NCBI RefSeq assembly: GCF_003589745.1
Contig: NZ_CP032364.1
Span: 372,001-436,000 of the forward strand
DNA from: Lachnoanaerobaculum umeaense
Lineage (GTDB): Bacteria > Bacillota > Clostridia > Lachnospirales > Lachnospiraceae
Length of the DNA: 64,000 bases
Direction of reading: 5' to 3'
The notes under the pieces were generated by a model. That model saw only the letters and a list, made by a program, of their open reading frames with translations, was not told the DNA's origin and made no database searches. Positions 18,965 through 26,938 of this stretch are shown here, piece after piece. The position numbers and the translations under genes were made by a program. Positions within the stretch are counted from its first letter, which is position 1. Each line of letters begins with the position of its first letter.

Positions 18965-19278
18965 AAAAAGGTGACTTGTTAAATATAGGATATTATGATT
19001 ATGGTCAATATTTTACAGGGAGTCTAGACGGTTTAAGATTTAGGCTGGGGAGAGATCCTCTGGAAAAGGTAAATTTTACGCCGAAGGATAAGAGGGGCGA
19101 GGCAAAGCTAAAACTTACAGTATGGCCTGAGCCCTTTAGTTTTGACCGTACAGAGGATGATAAGAAGAAGGACCATTATTTTGATTATTCAAATGATGGT
19201 TTGGATAAAATAATTGAGTTTTTAAATAATGTGGCTTCCATAGTAAAGTCAGGCAAGGAGAAAATATGGAAAAAATAA
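18958..19278 (+). CDS. conserved-looking hypothetical protein
   Basis: A 106-residue protein with no motif I recognise. It is acidic and basic by turns, with the central segment LKLTVWPEPFSFDRTEDD followed by a lysine-rich run and the helical C-terminus LDKIIEFLNNVASIV. No signal peptide or membrane helix is visible. It overlaps both the HAD gene before it (7 bp) and the Nudix gene after it (13 bp). This strongly supports real, coupled translation and a function tied to those phosphohydrolases. Confidence 0.7.
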   Translation: MLKKGDLLNIGYYDYGQYFTGSLDGLRFRLGRDPLEKVNFTPKDKRGEAKLKLTVWPEPFSFDRTEDDKKKDHYFDYSNDGLDKIIEFLNNVASIVKSGKEKIWKK

Positions 19279-19808
19279 TTAGAGAAAAAAGAGAACTGGC
19301 ATATGAAGGTACAATAGTAAAGGTGTATAAAGACCATGTACTGATTAATGACAAAAGATCTATATGGGATTATATACAGCATAATGGTGCAGCGGCAGTA
19401 GTACCGATACTTAATAATGGTAAGATACTCCTGGTGCGTCAGTACAGAAATGCATTGGACAGATATACTCTGGAGCTTCCGGCAGGTAAGGTAGACTCTA
19501 AGGATGAGCCAAGAAGAATATGTGCTTTTAGAGAACTCGAAGAAGAAACAGGTTACAAGGTAGCTTCTCCGGATGATTTGGAGTTCTTGATAAGAATTGA
19601 TACTATGGTAGCTTTCGGTGATGAAGAGATAGATATCTTTGTTGCAAGAAATCTTATTAAGAGTGAGCAGCATTTGGATGAGGATGAGAGCATTGACATA
19701 GAAGAGTGGGAGCTAGAGGAACTTGTAGATTTGATTTATAAGGGAGAATTGAAAGATTCAAAAACAGTGGCTGCAATTATTGCCTATAAGAACAAGTACA
19801 ATTTATAA
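19266..19808 (+). CDS. Nudix hydrolase (ADP-ribose pyrophosphatase-like)
   Basis: A 180-residue Nudix enzyme. The box appears as GKVDSKDEPRRICAFRELEE with ETGY after it, one residue longer than the canonical spacing before the first Glu. N-terminal LLVRQYRNAL and ELPAGK segments are typical of ADP-ribose pyrophosphatases. It would hydrolyse ADP-ribose or a similar nucleotide sugar in the cytosol. It is the last gene of a run starting with the CBS membrane protein. Confidence 0.9.
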   Translation: MEKIIREKRELAYEGTIVKVYKDHVLINDKRSIWDYIQHNGAAAVVPILNNGKILLVRQYRNALDRYTLELPAGKVDSKDEPRRICAFRELEEETGYKVASPDDLEFLIRIDTMVAFGDEEIDIFVARNLIKSEQHLDEDESIDIEEWELEELVDLIYKGELKDSKTVAAIIAYKNKYNL

Positions 19809-19856
19809 ATTCATTGATATAGGCTTTTCTTATAACCAGAGCAAGAAAACATCTTA

Positions 19857-19885
19857 TTGACCAAGAAAATATGAGCTTGTAAAAT
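19857..19885 (+). promoter_or_regulatory. sigma-A promoter of the trans-sulfuration genes, inside a dyad
   Basis: TTGACC and TAAAAT are separated by exactly 17 bp. A perfect 8-bp inverted repeat, GAAAACAT (19845-19852) and ATGTTTTC (19884-19891), brackets the promoter and may be a repressor site. Confidence 0.6.
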
Positions 19886-19931
19886 GTTTTCTATTGTTAG
19901 TAATAGTTTTTAAGAAAAGTCAGGTGAATTT

Positions 19932-21071
19932 ATGAATATTGAAACATTATGTGTACATAGTTTGAATGAAGATAAGAAGGCCCATGCATATGGTGCAATG
20001 ACAGTGCCGATATTCCAGACGGCTACCTTCTCTCACCCGGGAGTAGGTGAAAGTACAGGATATGATTACTCTCGTCAATCAAATCCTACAAGAACAGAGC
20101 TGGAGGATTGCATCAGTGCATTGGAAGGGGCTTATGATACAGTGGCAACTTCTACAGGTATGGCTGCCTGCTCTTTGGTGCTTGAGCTTTTTAATGCAGG
20201 TGATCATATCATATCTCAGGAAGATATATATGGTGGAAGTACAAGACTCTTTAATACTTTGGGAGTGGAAAGAGGCAGAAAATTTAGCTATGTGAATACA
20301 ACAAAGCCTGAGAATGTTTTGAATGCGATAAATGAAAATACAAAGGCTATATTTATTGAAACACCAAGCAATCCTACAATGCTTGTTACAGATATAAGAG
20401 AAATCGCAAAGATTGCAAGGGAGAATAATCTCTTATTGATCGTTGACAATACATTTTTAAGTCCGTATTTCCAAAATCCGATAAAGCTTGGTGCAGATAT
20501 TGTTATTCACAGCGGTACAAAATATATTGCAGGTCACAATGATACTTTGGCAGGATTTGTATGTACTGCAAATGAGGAATTATCCGAAAAAATCAGATTT
20601 ATGTATAAGACTATTGGTCCAAGTCTTTCACCATTTGACAGCTTCTTAACTCTTAGAGGACTGAAGACATTGGCAATAAGAATGGACAGAATACAGGAAA
20701 ATGCATTAAAGATTGCAAATTTCCTAAAGACAAATAAAAAGATTACAAATGTGTACTATGTAGGACTGCCGGAACATCCCGGACATGATATAAACAAAGC
20801 CCAGTCAAGAGGATTTGGAGGTATGATAGCCTTTACAACTGATACTGCCAAAACTGCAAGAGATGCATTTGAAAAGCTGGAAATAATAAAGTATGCAGAG
20901 AGCCTTGGTGGTGTAGAGTCCTTGATTACCTTTCCTATGATACAGACACATGCGGATGTAGCCGTGGAGGTAAGAGAAAGACTTGGAATAACAGATACAT
21001 TTCTAAGACTTTCAGTTGGAATAGAAAATGTGGATGATCTAATAAAGGATTTGGAGAGAGCATTGGCATAA
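19932..21071 (+). CDS. trans-sulfuration PLP enzyme (cystathionine gamma-synthase/lyase family)
   Basis: A 379-residue Cys/Met metabolism PLP enzyme. Visible motifs are YDYSRQSNPTR, the region around STGMAACSLVLELF, DNTFLSPYFQNP, and the PLP lysine in HSGTKYIAGHND. Family members form cystathionine from an activated homoserine, or break cystathionine or methionine, and the sequence alone does not decide. The next gene is a PatB-type C-S lyase, so gamma-synthase followed by beta-lyase is the simplest reading: cysteine to homocysteine for methionine synthesis. Confidence 0.88.
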   Translation: MNIETLCVHSLNEDKKAHAYGAMTVPIFQTATFSHPGVGESTGYDYSRQSNPTRTELEDCISALEGAYDTVATSTGMAACSLVLELFNAGDHIISQEDIYGGSTRLFNTLGVERGRKFSYVNTTKPENVLNAINENTKAIFIETPSNPTMLVTDIREIAKIARENNLLLIVDNTFLSPYFQNPIKLGADIVIHSGTKYIAGHNDTLAGFVCTANEELSEKIRFMYKTIGPSLSPFDSFLTLRGLKTLAIRMDRIQENALKIANFLKTNKKITNVYYVGLPEHPGHDINKAQSRGFGGMIAFTTDTAKTARDAFEKLEIIKYAESLGGVESLITFPMIQTHADVAVEVRERLGITDTFLRLSVGIENVDDLIKDLERALA

Positions 21072-21082
21072 TAAGGAGATAT

Positions 21083-22255
21083 ATGTACGATTTTGATAAG
21101 ATTATAGATAGAAAAGGTACTGATAGTTTGAAGTTTGACTGTGCAAAGCTAAGAGGTAAAAATGGTGATGAGCTTTCACTCTGGGTTGCGGATATGGATT
21201 TTCCGGTTGCACAGCCTATTACAGATGCCTTGCAAAAAAGAGTAGACCATGGAATCTATGGGTATACTGAAGTGCAGTCAGATTATTTTGAAGTAGTAAA
21301 AAACTGGTTTGTAAAAAATTTTTCTTGGGAACCAAAAGATGGAAGTTTAGTCAAGACACCCGGAGTAGTATATGCTATAGCAATGGCTGTAAAGGCATTC
21401 TCAAAAGAGGGTGAAGGTGTTATTATACAGCAGCCTGTATACTATCCTTTCAGTGAGATGATACTTAGCAATAACAGAAAGCTTATCAACTCGCCGCTTG
21501 TAATAAAAGACGGTAGATATGAGATGAACTTTGAAGAGTTTGAAAAGAAGATAGTAGAAAATCAGGTAAAACTTTTTATACTTTGCTCTCCACATAATCC
21601 TGTAGGTAGGGTTTGGAGTAAGGATGAGCTAAAAAGAATAGGTGATATATGTATAAAGCATAATGTGGTTATCTTCAGTGATGAAATACATGCCGATTTT
21701 GTATATCCCGGAAATAAGCATACAGTATTCGCTTCATTGGGAGATGAATATGCTGCAAATGCTGTAATTGCTACAGCACCAAGTAAGAGCTTTAATATAG
21801 CCGGGCTTCAAGTTTCAAATATTTTTATAGAAAATAAGAAGCTTAGAGACGCTTTTAAAAATGAGATAGTAAAATCAGGATATTCACAGATGAATACGAT
21901 GGGGCTTGTAGCTGCAAGAGCAGCTTATGAGTCAGGACAGGAATGGTTGGATGCTGTAAGAGGATATATAAAGGGAAACCTTGATTTTCTTAGAGATTAT
22001 TTGAAAGAGAATATTCCACAGGTAAAACTTATAGAGCCGGAAGGCACATACCTTGTATGGGTAGACCTTAGAGAGCTTGGTCTGACTGAAGAAGAGAGAG
22101 AGGATCTCATAGTAAATAAGGCAAAGCTTTGGATAGATTCAGGTGCTATGTTTGGAGTAGACGGAGAGGGATTTGAGAGATTTAATATAGCATGTCCAAG
22201 AGAATATTTGAAGATGGCACTTGATAGTTTGACAAAGGCGATTAAAAGTATGTAG
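21083..22255 (+). CDS. MalY/PatB-family C-S lyase (cystathionine beta-lyase-like)
   Basis: A 390-residue fold-type I aminotransferase-like enzyme. The MalY/PatB hallmarks are the N-terminal DSLKFD and WVADMDFP, CSPHNPVGRVW, SDEIHADFV, and the PLP lysine in APSKSFNIAGLQ. These enzymes split cystathionine to homocysteine, pyruvate and ammonia, or release thiols from cysteine conjugates. It follows the trans-sulfuration gene after 11 bp and probably performs the second step of the same pathway. Confidence 0.9.
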   Translation: MYDFDKIIDRKGTDSLKFDCAKLRGKNGDELSLWVADMDFPVAQPITDALQKRVDHGIYGYTEVQSDYFEVVKNWFVKNFSWEPKDGSLVKTPGVVYAIAMAVKAFSKEGEGVIIQQPVYYPFSEMILSNNRKLINSPLVIKDGRYEMNFEEFEKKIVENQVKLFILCSPHNPVGRVWSKDELKRIGDICIKHNVVIFSDEIHADFVYPGNKHTVFASLGDEYAANAVIATAPSKSFNIAGLQVSNIFIENKKLRDAFKNEIVKSGYSQMNTMGLVAARAAYESGQEWLDAVRGYIKGNLDFLRDYLKENIPQVKLIEPEGTYLVWVDLRELGLTEEEREDLIVNKAKLWIDSGAMFGVDGEGFERFNIACPREYLKMALDSLTKAIKSM

Positions 22256-22274
22256 TGTAGAAGTATACACTACA
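22251..22274 (+). promoter_or_regulatory. hairpin overlapping the PatB stop codon
   Basis: A perfect 9-bp inverted repeat (TGTAGTGTA and TACACTACA, 6-base loop) includes the stop codon. No T-run follows. It may stabilise the mRNA end or be a U-less terminator. Confidence 0.45.
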
Positions 22275-22348
22275 TACCGGAAGATAATCAAGGTAAAGCA
22301 AAAATAAAACTATTATACTTATTTAATTTTATAAAATTTAATTATCAC

Positions 22349-22377
22349 TTGACGGGTAAGAGTGCCAGTGATATACT
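22349..22377 (+). promoter_or_regulatory. strong sigma-A promoter upstream of lon
   Basis: TTGACG and TATACT are separated by exactly 17 bp. A perfect 7-bp dyad, TATCACT (22343-22349) and AGTGATA (22367-22373), overlaps both boxes. A terminator hairpin begins only about 20 bp downstream, so the product may be a short RNA or an attenuated lon leader. Confidence 0.65.
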
Positions 22378-22395
22378 GTAATCCATGTAGATGGG

Positions 22396-22432
22396 GAGGT
22401 TGAAAGCAAGCCATTGTTTCAACCTCTCTTTT
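22396..22432 (+). terminator. intrinsic terminator between the promoter and lon
   Basis: A perfect 10-bp stem, GAGGTTGAAA with TTTCAACCTC (11-base loop), is followed by TCTTTT. It sits inside the leader expected from the promoter just upstream, so it could act as an attenuator for lon or end a roughly 50-nt RNA. Confidence 0.8.
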
Positions 22433-22443
22433 ACAAATAGTCT

Positions 22444-22470
22444 TTAGCACTCTTTTACAATAAGTGCTAA
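22444..22470 (+). promoter_or_regulatory. CIRCE operator (HrcA site) upstream of lon
   Basis: TTAGCACTC-N9-AAGTGCTAA matches the CIRCE consensus TTAGCACTC-N9-GAGTGCTAA at 17 of 18 arm positions, with the exact 9-bp spacer. It lies 13 bp before the lon start codon. HrcA bound there would repress lon and release it on heat shock. A weak -10 (TACAAT) lies in the spacer. Confidence 0.9.
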
Positions 22471-22483
22471 CAAAGGAGGGCGT

Positions 22484-24742
22484 ATGATTTTAATACCTAC
22501 ATATAATACGGTAGTTTTACCGGGGTCAAAAATATATTTTAGAAAAGAGTATTTACAGGAGGCAGGGGTAAGTAAGATCTCTATAGGTGAAAAAGTAACA
22601 TTTCTTTATTTAAGAGAGCCGAAAGATACAGATATTACAATGGAAGATATATACCCAATAGCAGTTGCAGGGCAAGTACTGTCTGTGGATGATGAGGGCG
22701 GTGCAAATCTGGAGGCATTCAATAGAATAAATATTGAATATATAGATTTTGAAACTCAAAATGTTGTGGGAGTGCAGAGACCTGAGATAGATGATCTTGA
22801 TCCACAAAGTGCAAGTGAAATGCTTGTAGGACTTAGAGACGAATTGCTAAACTATGTTACTAAGTTTCAATGGGGACTTATGGCAAGGGGATATGTACTT
22901 GCTTGGAAGAATATGAATGAGGTAATGGTAGGTCTGTCACCATTTATGAATATCACTCCGGAGGAGAAATATTCAGTACTTGCAGAGGATTCTACAAAGG
23001 CAAGGGCAGAACTTATAGAACAGTATGCCAGAGAGTTTATGGCTATAAATGAGGTAAGTGAGGAAGCAAAGAAGGCACAAAAGGAGCTTCATGAGAAGGC
23101 ATATAGGGAAGATGCAATAAAAAAACAGATAAGTTTTCTACAAAAATCTTTGGATGAGATGCATCCTGAAAATATCTCTGAAGTAAGAAAGTTTGAAGAA
23201 AAAATAGAAAATTCAGGGATGAATGAGATTGCCAGAAAGGAAGCAGATAATGTACTTAACCGAATGAAACAGGAGGGTAAGGACAGCCATGAGTATGGAC
23301 TACTTTACAATTATCTGGATTTTGTAACTTCACTACAGTGGAAAAAAGAAGAACCCAAGGATATAGAGCTTGATAATGCAATGGAGGTCCTCGATAGAGA
23401 GCATTATGGACTCAAAAAAGTAAAAAAGAGAATAATTGAGCAACTTGCAGTAATGTCTTTAAATAAAAAGCAAAGTGGTTCAATACTTCTTTTTATAGGT
23501 GCTCCCGGTACAGGTAAGACGAGTATAGGAAAGAGTATTGCGGAAGCACTTGGTAGAGAATATGTGCGTATATCACTGGGAGGCATCAGAGATGAAGCCG
23601 ATATCAGAGGTCATAGAAGAACTTATATAGGAGCTATGCCGGGAAGAATAATGGACGGCATTAAAAAGGCAGGTACCTCAAATCCTGTAATGGTTTTGGA
23701 TGAGATAGATAAGCTTGCCTCATCATATAATGGTGATCCTGCAAGTGCTTTACTTGAGGTACTTGATCCTGAGCAAAACAATACTTTCACAGATCACTAT
23801 ATGAATGTACCATATGATTTGTCTGATGTACTCTTTGTATGTACAGCAAATTCACTTGATACTATACCGGGGCCACTTCTTGATAGAATGGAAGTTATAA
23901 GATTTACAGGATATACTGCACTTGAAAAGTTCTCTATTGCAAAGGATCATTTGATACCTAAAGCAAAGAAAAAGGCGGGAATTGGTGAAGATAATCTCAT
24001 AATAGAAGATGAAACTATAAAAGCAATTATAAACAGTTATACAATGGAAGCCGGAGTGCGTGGACTGAAGAAACAAATAAGCTCACTTTGCAGATATGCA
24101 GCGGTAGAACTTGTAAAAAATCATAAAGAACTGATAGATGTAAAGCCGGATGATTTGTCGGAATATTTGGATCAAAGACCTATAAAACATGAGAGCATAT
24201 TAGAGAAAAAACAGGCAGGAGTGGTTACGGGTCTTGCATGGACTGCTGTAGGCGGAGAGATATTATTTATAGAGACAATGCTGACAAAGGGTAAGGGTAA
24301 GATAAAAATCACAGGTCAGCTTGGAGATGTAATGAAAGAGAGTGTGGATATTGCAATCAGTCTTGTAAAGTCTATGTATCCGGAAAGCTATGAAGTGTTT
24401 GAAAATAATGATATTCATATCCATGTGCCGGCAGGAGCAGTGCCGAAGGATGGACCAAGTGCAGGTATTACTATGACTACAGCATTGTCTTCTCTTGTAA
24501 ATAATATTCCTGTTTCTCCGAAGTATGCTATGACAGGAGAAGTTTCACTTCGTGGAAATGTAATGCCTATAGGTGGTTTGCCGGAAAAGCTTATGGCAGC
24601 TGCCAGAGCAGGAATAAAGAAAGTATTTATACCGGAAGATAATAAGGACGATCTGAAGGAAGTGGCAGAGGAAGTTTTGAATGAACTTGAAATAATTCCT
24701 GTGAAAAAGGTTGAAGATGTATTGGGTATTGTATTAAAATAA
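22484..24742 (+). CDS. lon: ATP-dependent protease Lon
   Basis: A 752-residue cytosolic AAA+ protease. The N-terminal substrate domain (about 1-200) and a coiled-coil-rich linker lead to Walker A GAPGTGKT, Walker B VMVLDEIDK, and the C-terminal serine protease domain with the catalytic Ser in KDGPSAGIT and the Lys in GGLPEKLMAAARAGIKK. The ATG follows AAAGGAGGG. It is shorter than the usual 770-800 residues because the N-terminal domain is compact. The CIRCE operator upstream places it in the HrcA heat-shock regulon. Confidence 0.96.
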   Translation: MILIPTYNTVVLPGSKIYFRKEYLQEAGVSKISIGEKVTFLYLREPKDTDITMEDIYPIAVAGQVLSVDDEGGANLEAFNRINIEYIDFETQNVVGVQRPEIDDLDPQSASEMLVGLRDELLNYVTKFQWGLMARGYVLAWKNMNEVMVGLSPFMNITPEEKYSVLAEDSTKARAELIEQYAREFMAINEVSEEAKKAQKELHEKAYREDAIKKQISFLQKSLDEMHPENISEVRKFEEKIENSGMNEIARKEADNVLNRMKQEGKDSHEYGLLYNYLDFVTSLQWKKEEPKDIELDNAMEVLDREHYGLKKVKKRIIEQLAVMSLNKKQSGSILLFIGAPGTGKTSIGKSIAEALGREYVRISLGGIRDEADIRGHRRTYIGAMPGRIMDGIKKAGTSNPVMVLDEIDKLASSYNGDPASALLEVLDPEQNNTFTDHYMNVPYDLSDVLFVCTANSLDTIPGPLLDRMEVIRFTGYTALEKFSIAKDHLIPKAKKKAGIGEDNLIIEDETIKAIINSYTMEAGVRGLKKQISSLCRYAAVELVKNHKELIDVKPDDLSEYLDQRPIKHESILEKKQAGVVTGLAWTAVGGEILFIETMLTKGKGKIKITGQLGDVMKESVDIAISLVKSMYPESYEVFENNDIHIHVPAGAVPKDGPSAGITMTTALSSLVNNIPVSPKYAMTGEVSLRGNVMPIGGLPEKLMAAARAGIKKVFIPEDNKDDLKEVAEEVLNELEIIPVKKVEDVLGIVLK

Positions 24743-24810
24743 GGACGGCACGATAATAGATGTGAAAATAAAATCCATGGTAAAATATGGCGAAAAAGTG
24801 GAGGTGCAAT

Positions 24811-25980
24811 ATGTTAAGTTTCAAACATGACATTCCTACCAAATTATACTTCGGTGAGGGGCAGATCAAAAGACTGGCAAAATCATTGGAGCCTTTTGGC
24901 AAAAATGTTTTGTTAGTCTATGGTGGCGGTTCAATCAAGAAAATAGGTCTTTATGATGAAGTGATAAAGATTTTAAAAGAAAACGACTTCAATATTACTG
25001 AATGTGACGGTATAGAGCCAAATCCTAGAATAACTTCAGTAAAACGTGGTGTAGAACTTTGTAAAGAGCATAATATTGATGTGATTTTGGCAGTAGGTGG
25101 TGGAAGTACTATTGACTGTGCAAAAGCAATAGCAGTAGGCCGCTACTATGCGGGAGATGATCTCTGGGAGATGGTAAAAACCAGCTTTAGAAGATCGAAA
25201 GCACTTCCACTTGTAGATATACTTACACTCAGTGCGACAGGTTCAGAATTTGATGCCGGTGGTGTAATATCAAACCTTGATACAAATGAAAAATTAGGTG
25301 CAGTATATACCTATCCTTCAGTAAGCATATGTGATCCGACTTATACATTCAGTGTATCTCCTTATCAAACAGCGGCAGGCAGTGCTGACATTATGAGCCA
25401 TATATTTGAAGGATATTTTTCAAGAACTATGGATGGTGATTTATCAGACGGTATAGCAGAGACTATATTAAAATCGGTTATGAAAAACTGTAAGATTGCA
25501 CTTAAAGATCCTACAAATTATGCGGCAAGAGCAAATCTTATGGCAGATTCTTCAGTGGCTTGCTCAGGTATACCTGAATATGGAAAGCAGGGTACAGGAT
25601 GGCCATGTCATGCTATGGAACATGAGCTTTCAGCTTATTATGACATCACTCATGGTGTAGGACTTGCTATTTTGACTATTAGATGGATGCGCCATATCCT
25701 AGGTAAAGATGCAAGTGCCATGGAGAGATTTGTAAAATTTGCAAAGAATGTAATGGGACTTAGTGGAGATGATGAGAGAAAACTTGCATTTGCCGGAATA
25801 GATGCACTTGAGAATTATTTTAAAGAAACAGGTATTCCGATGACATTGACTGAGCTTGGCATTGATGATAAACATTTCGAAGCCATGGCAGCACATGCAA
25901 ATGCAGACGGATACTTAAAAGATGCATTTGTAGCACTTACCAATGAGGATATAGTTGAAATCTATAAGGCATGTTTATAG
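24811..25980 (+). CDS. iron-containing alcohol dehydrogenase (butanol dehydrogenase-like)
   Basis: A 389-residue group III NAD(P)-dependent alcohol dehydrogenase similar to BdhA/YqhD. The cofactor loop VGGGSTIDCAKAIA and the metal-binding His cluster (CHAMEHELSAYYDITHGVGLA) are visible. ATG chosen with GGAGG 6 bp upstream; an in-frame ATG 24 bp earlier lacks a ribosome site. It would reduce aldehydes at the end of fermentation. The 3' end overlaps an 8-bp inverted repeat. Confidence 0.9.
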   Translation: MLSFKHDIPTKLYFGEGQIKRLAKSLEPFGKNVLLVYGGGSIKKIGLYDEVIKILKENDFNITECDGIEPNPRITSVKRGVELCKEHNIDVILAVGGGSTIDCAKAIAVGRYYAGDDLWEMVKTSFRRSKALPLVDILTLSATGSEFDAGGVISNLDTNEKLGAVYTYPSVSICDPTYTFSVSPYQTAAGSADIMSHIFEGYFSRTMDGDLSDGIAETILKSVMKNCKIALKDPTNYAARANLMADSSVACSGIPEYGKQGTGWPCHAMEHELSAYYDITHGVGLAILTIRWMRHILGKDASAMERFVKFAKNVMGLSGDDERKLAFAGIDALENYFKETGIPMTLTELGIDDKHFEAMAAHANADGYLKDAFVALTNEDIVEIYKACL

Positions 25981-26000
25981 TATAAAACATAATTATACTA
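25978..26000 (+). promoter_or_regulatory. hairpin overlapping the alcohol dehydrogenase stop
   Basis: A perfect 8-bp inverted repeat (TAGTATAA and TTATACTA, 7-base loop) begins in the stop codon and has no T-run after it. It resembles the arrangement at the PatB stop. Confidence 0.4.
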
Positions 26001-26009
26001 AGAAAACAC

Positions 26010-26038
26010 TTGATTTATTTCCTAAAATAACGTAAAGT
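26010..26038 (+). promoter_or_regulatory. sigma-A promoter of queT
   Basis: TTGATT and TAAAGT are separated by 17 bp. Transcription would begin a few bases before the riboswitch stem. Confidence 0.6.
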
Positions 26039-26051
26039 ATCTAGCGTACTT

Positions 26052-26094
26052 GGTGAGTTCGAAACCTTCCTCACCTAAAACAAAACTAAAGGAG
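26052..26094 (+). promoter_or_regulatory. preQ1-I riboswitch
   Basis: A 6-bp stem GGTGAG/CTCACC encloses a loop beginning TTC and ending C. It is followed by the A-rich tail TAAAACAAAACTAA and immediately by AGGAG. This is the architecture of preQ1 class I: small hairpin, then an A-rich strand forming a pseudoknot. The ribosome site touches the tail, and CCTT in the loop could pair with AAGG, so control of translation initiation is likely. The downstream gene is a queuosine-precursor transporter, which fits. Confidence 0.85.
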
Positions 26095-26099
26095 AAAAT

Positions 26100-26597
26100 A
26101 TGAAAAATATTACGACTAAGATGATGGCACAGGGTGCAGTTATAGCAGCAGTATATGTAGTGCTTACACTTGCATTTGCCCCTATAAGTTTTGGTGCTAT
26201 TCAGTTCAGAATTTCTGAGGCACTTTGTATTTTGCCATTTTTTACAGTGGCAGCAGTACCGGGAGTAAGTATAGGTTGTCTTTTGGCAAATATACTTGGT
26301 GGAGCAGCTCTTCCTGATATAATATTTGGAACATTGGCTACACTTATAGGTGCAATACTAAGTTATAGAATTAGAAATGTTTCAAAGTGGTTGGTATGTG
26401 TACCACCGATACTTGCAAATGCAATCATAATTCCATTTGTATTAAAGTTCGCTTATGGTTTAACAGATTTGATACCATATATGATGCTTACAGTAGGAGT
26501 TGGAGAAGTGCTTGCAGTAGGTTTGCTGGGTAATTTATTGATGTTAGCACTTGAGCCTAAAAAAGCATTTATATTTGGTTCATATCAGGGAGTTTAA
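26100..26597 (+). CDS. queT: queuosine precursor transporter QueT
   Basis: A 165-residue hydrophobic protein with five to six membrane helices, of the QueT (COG4708) ECF S-component family. The motif QFRISEALCILPFF is characteristic. It binds a 7-deazaguanine precursor of queuosine in the membrane and works with shared ECF T and A proteins encoded elsewhere. The preQ1 riboswitch in its leader confirms the substrate class. It is a single gene ended by a terminator. Confidence 0.92.
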   Translation: MKNITTKMMAQGAVIAAVYVVLTLAFAPISFGAIQFRISEALCILPFFTVAAVPGVSIGCLLANILGGAALPDIIFGTLATLIGAILSYRIRNVSKWLVCVPPILANAIIIPFVLKFAYGLTDLIPYMMLTVGVGEVLAVGLLGNLLMLALEPKKAFIFGSYQGV

Positions 26598-26604
26598 ATG
26601 TAAT

Positions 26605-26637
26605 AAAAGAGAGTCGATATTCGGCTCTTTTTTATTT
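26605..26637 (+). terminator. intrinsic terminator after queT
   Basis: The stem GAGTCGA/TCGGCTC (one G-U), extended by partly paired A and T bases, is followed by six T residues and more T-rich sequence. Confidence 0.85.
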
Positions 26638-26920
26638 TGATTTCACACAATACATCTTGCCATATACCGACCGAACGCCAATTCTATCTTGCAGACTTTA
26701 TATGTGGCATTTATAATTGAATTTAAGACGGAGAAAGGAGAAAGCTACAAACTACTTTTATTAAAAGTCCCCAATATAAAAGTTAAGATTCAAAAATATC
26801 TAATGTACAAGACTATGATATCTATCTGTCAATCTATAGAACAGTAAATCATAGTATTCTAAGTTATATCACACTAGAAAAACCCCAAAATGATTTTACA
26901 CATATAAAAATATATTAGAA
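26638..26920 (+). other. non-coding AT-rich stretch
   Basis: No convincing gene. A 69-codon open frame at 26641-26847 has no ATG start near its beginning, no ribosome site and an undistinguished composition. I see no strong repeat or terminator in it. Confidence 0.4.
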
Positions 26921-26932
26921 TACTGTTATAAT
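26921..26932 (+). promoter_or_regulatory. extended -10 promoter of a structured RNA
   Basis: A perfect TATAAT is preceded by TGT, forming an extended -10 (TGN). There is no good -35, as is usual for this type. A structured segment and a perfect terminator follow within 240 bp, with no gene between. Confidence 0.5.
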
Positions 26933-26938
26933 GCAAAG

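Noticed and set aside
26641..26847. Open frame of 69 codons after the queT terminator
   Set aside because: No start codon with a ribosome site near its beginning and no motif; such frames are expected by chance in this composition.
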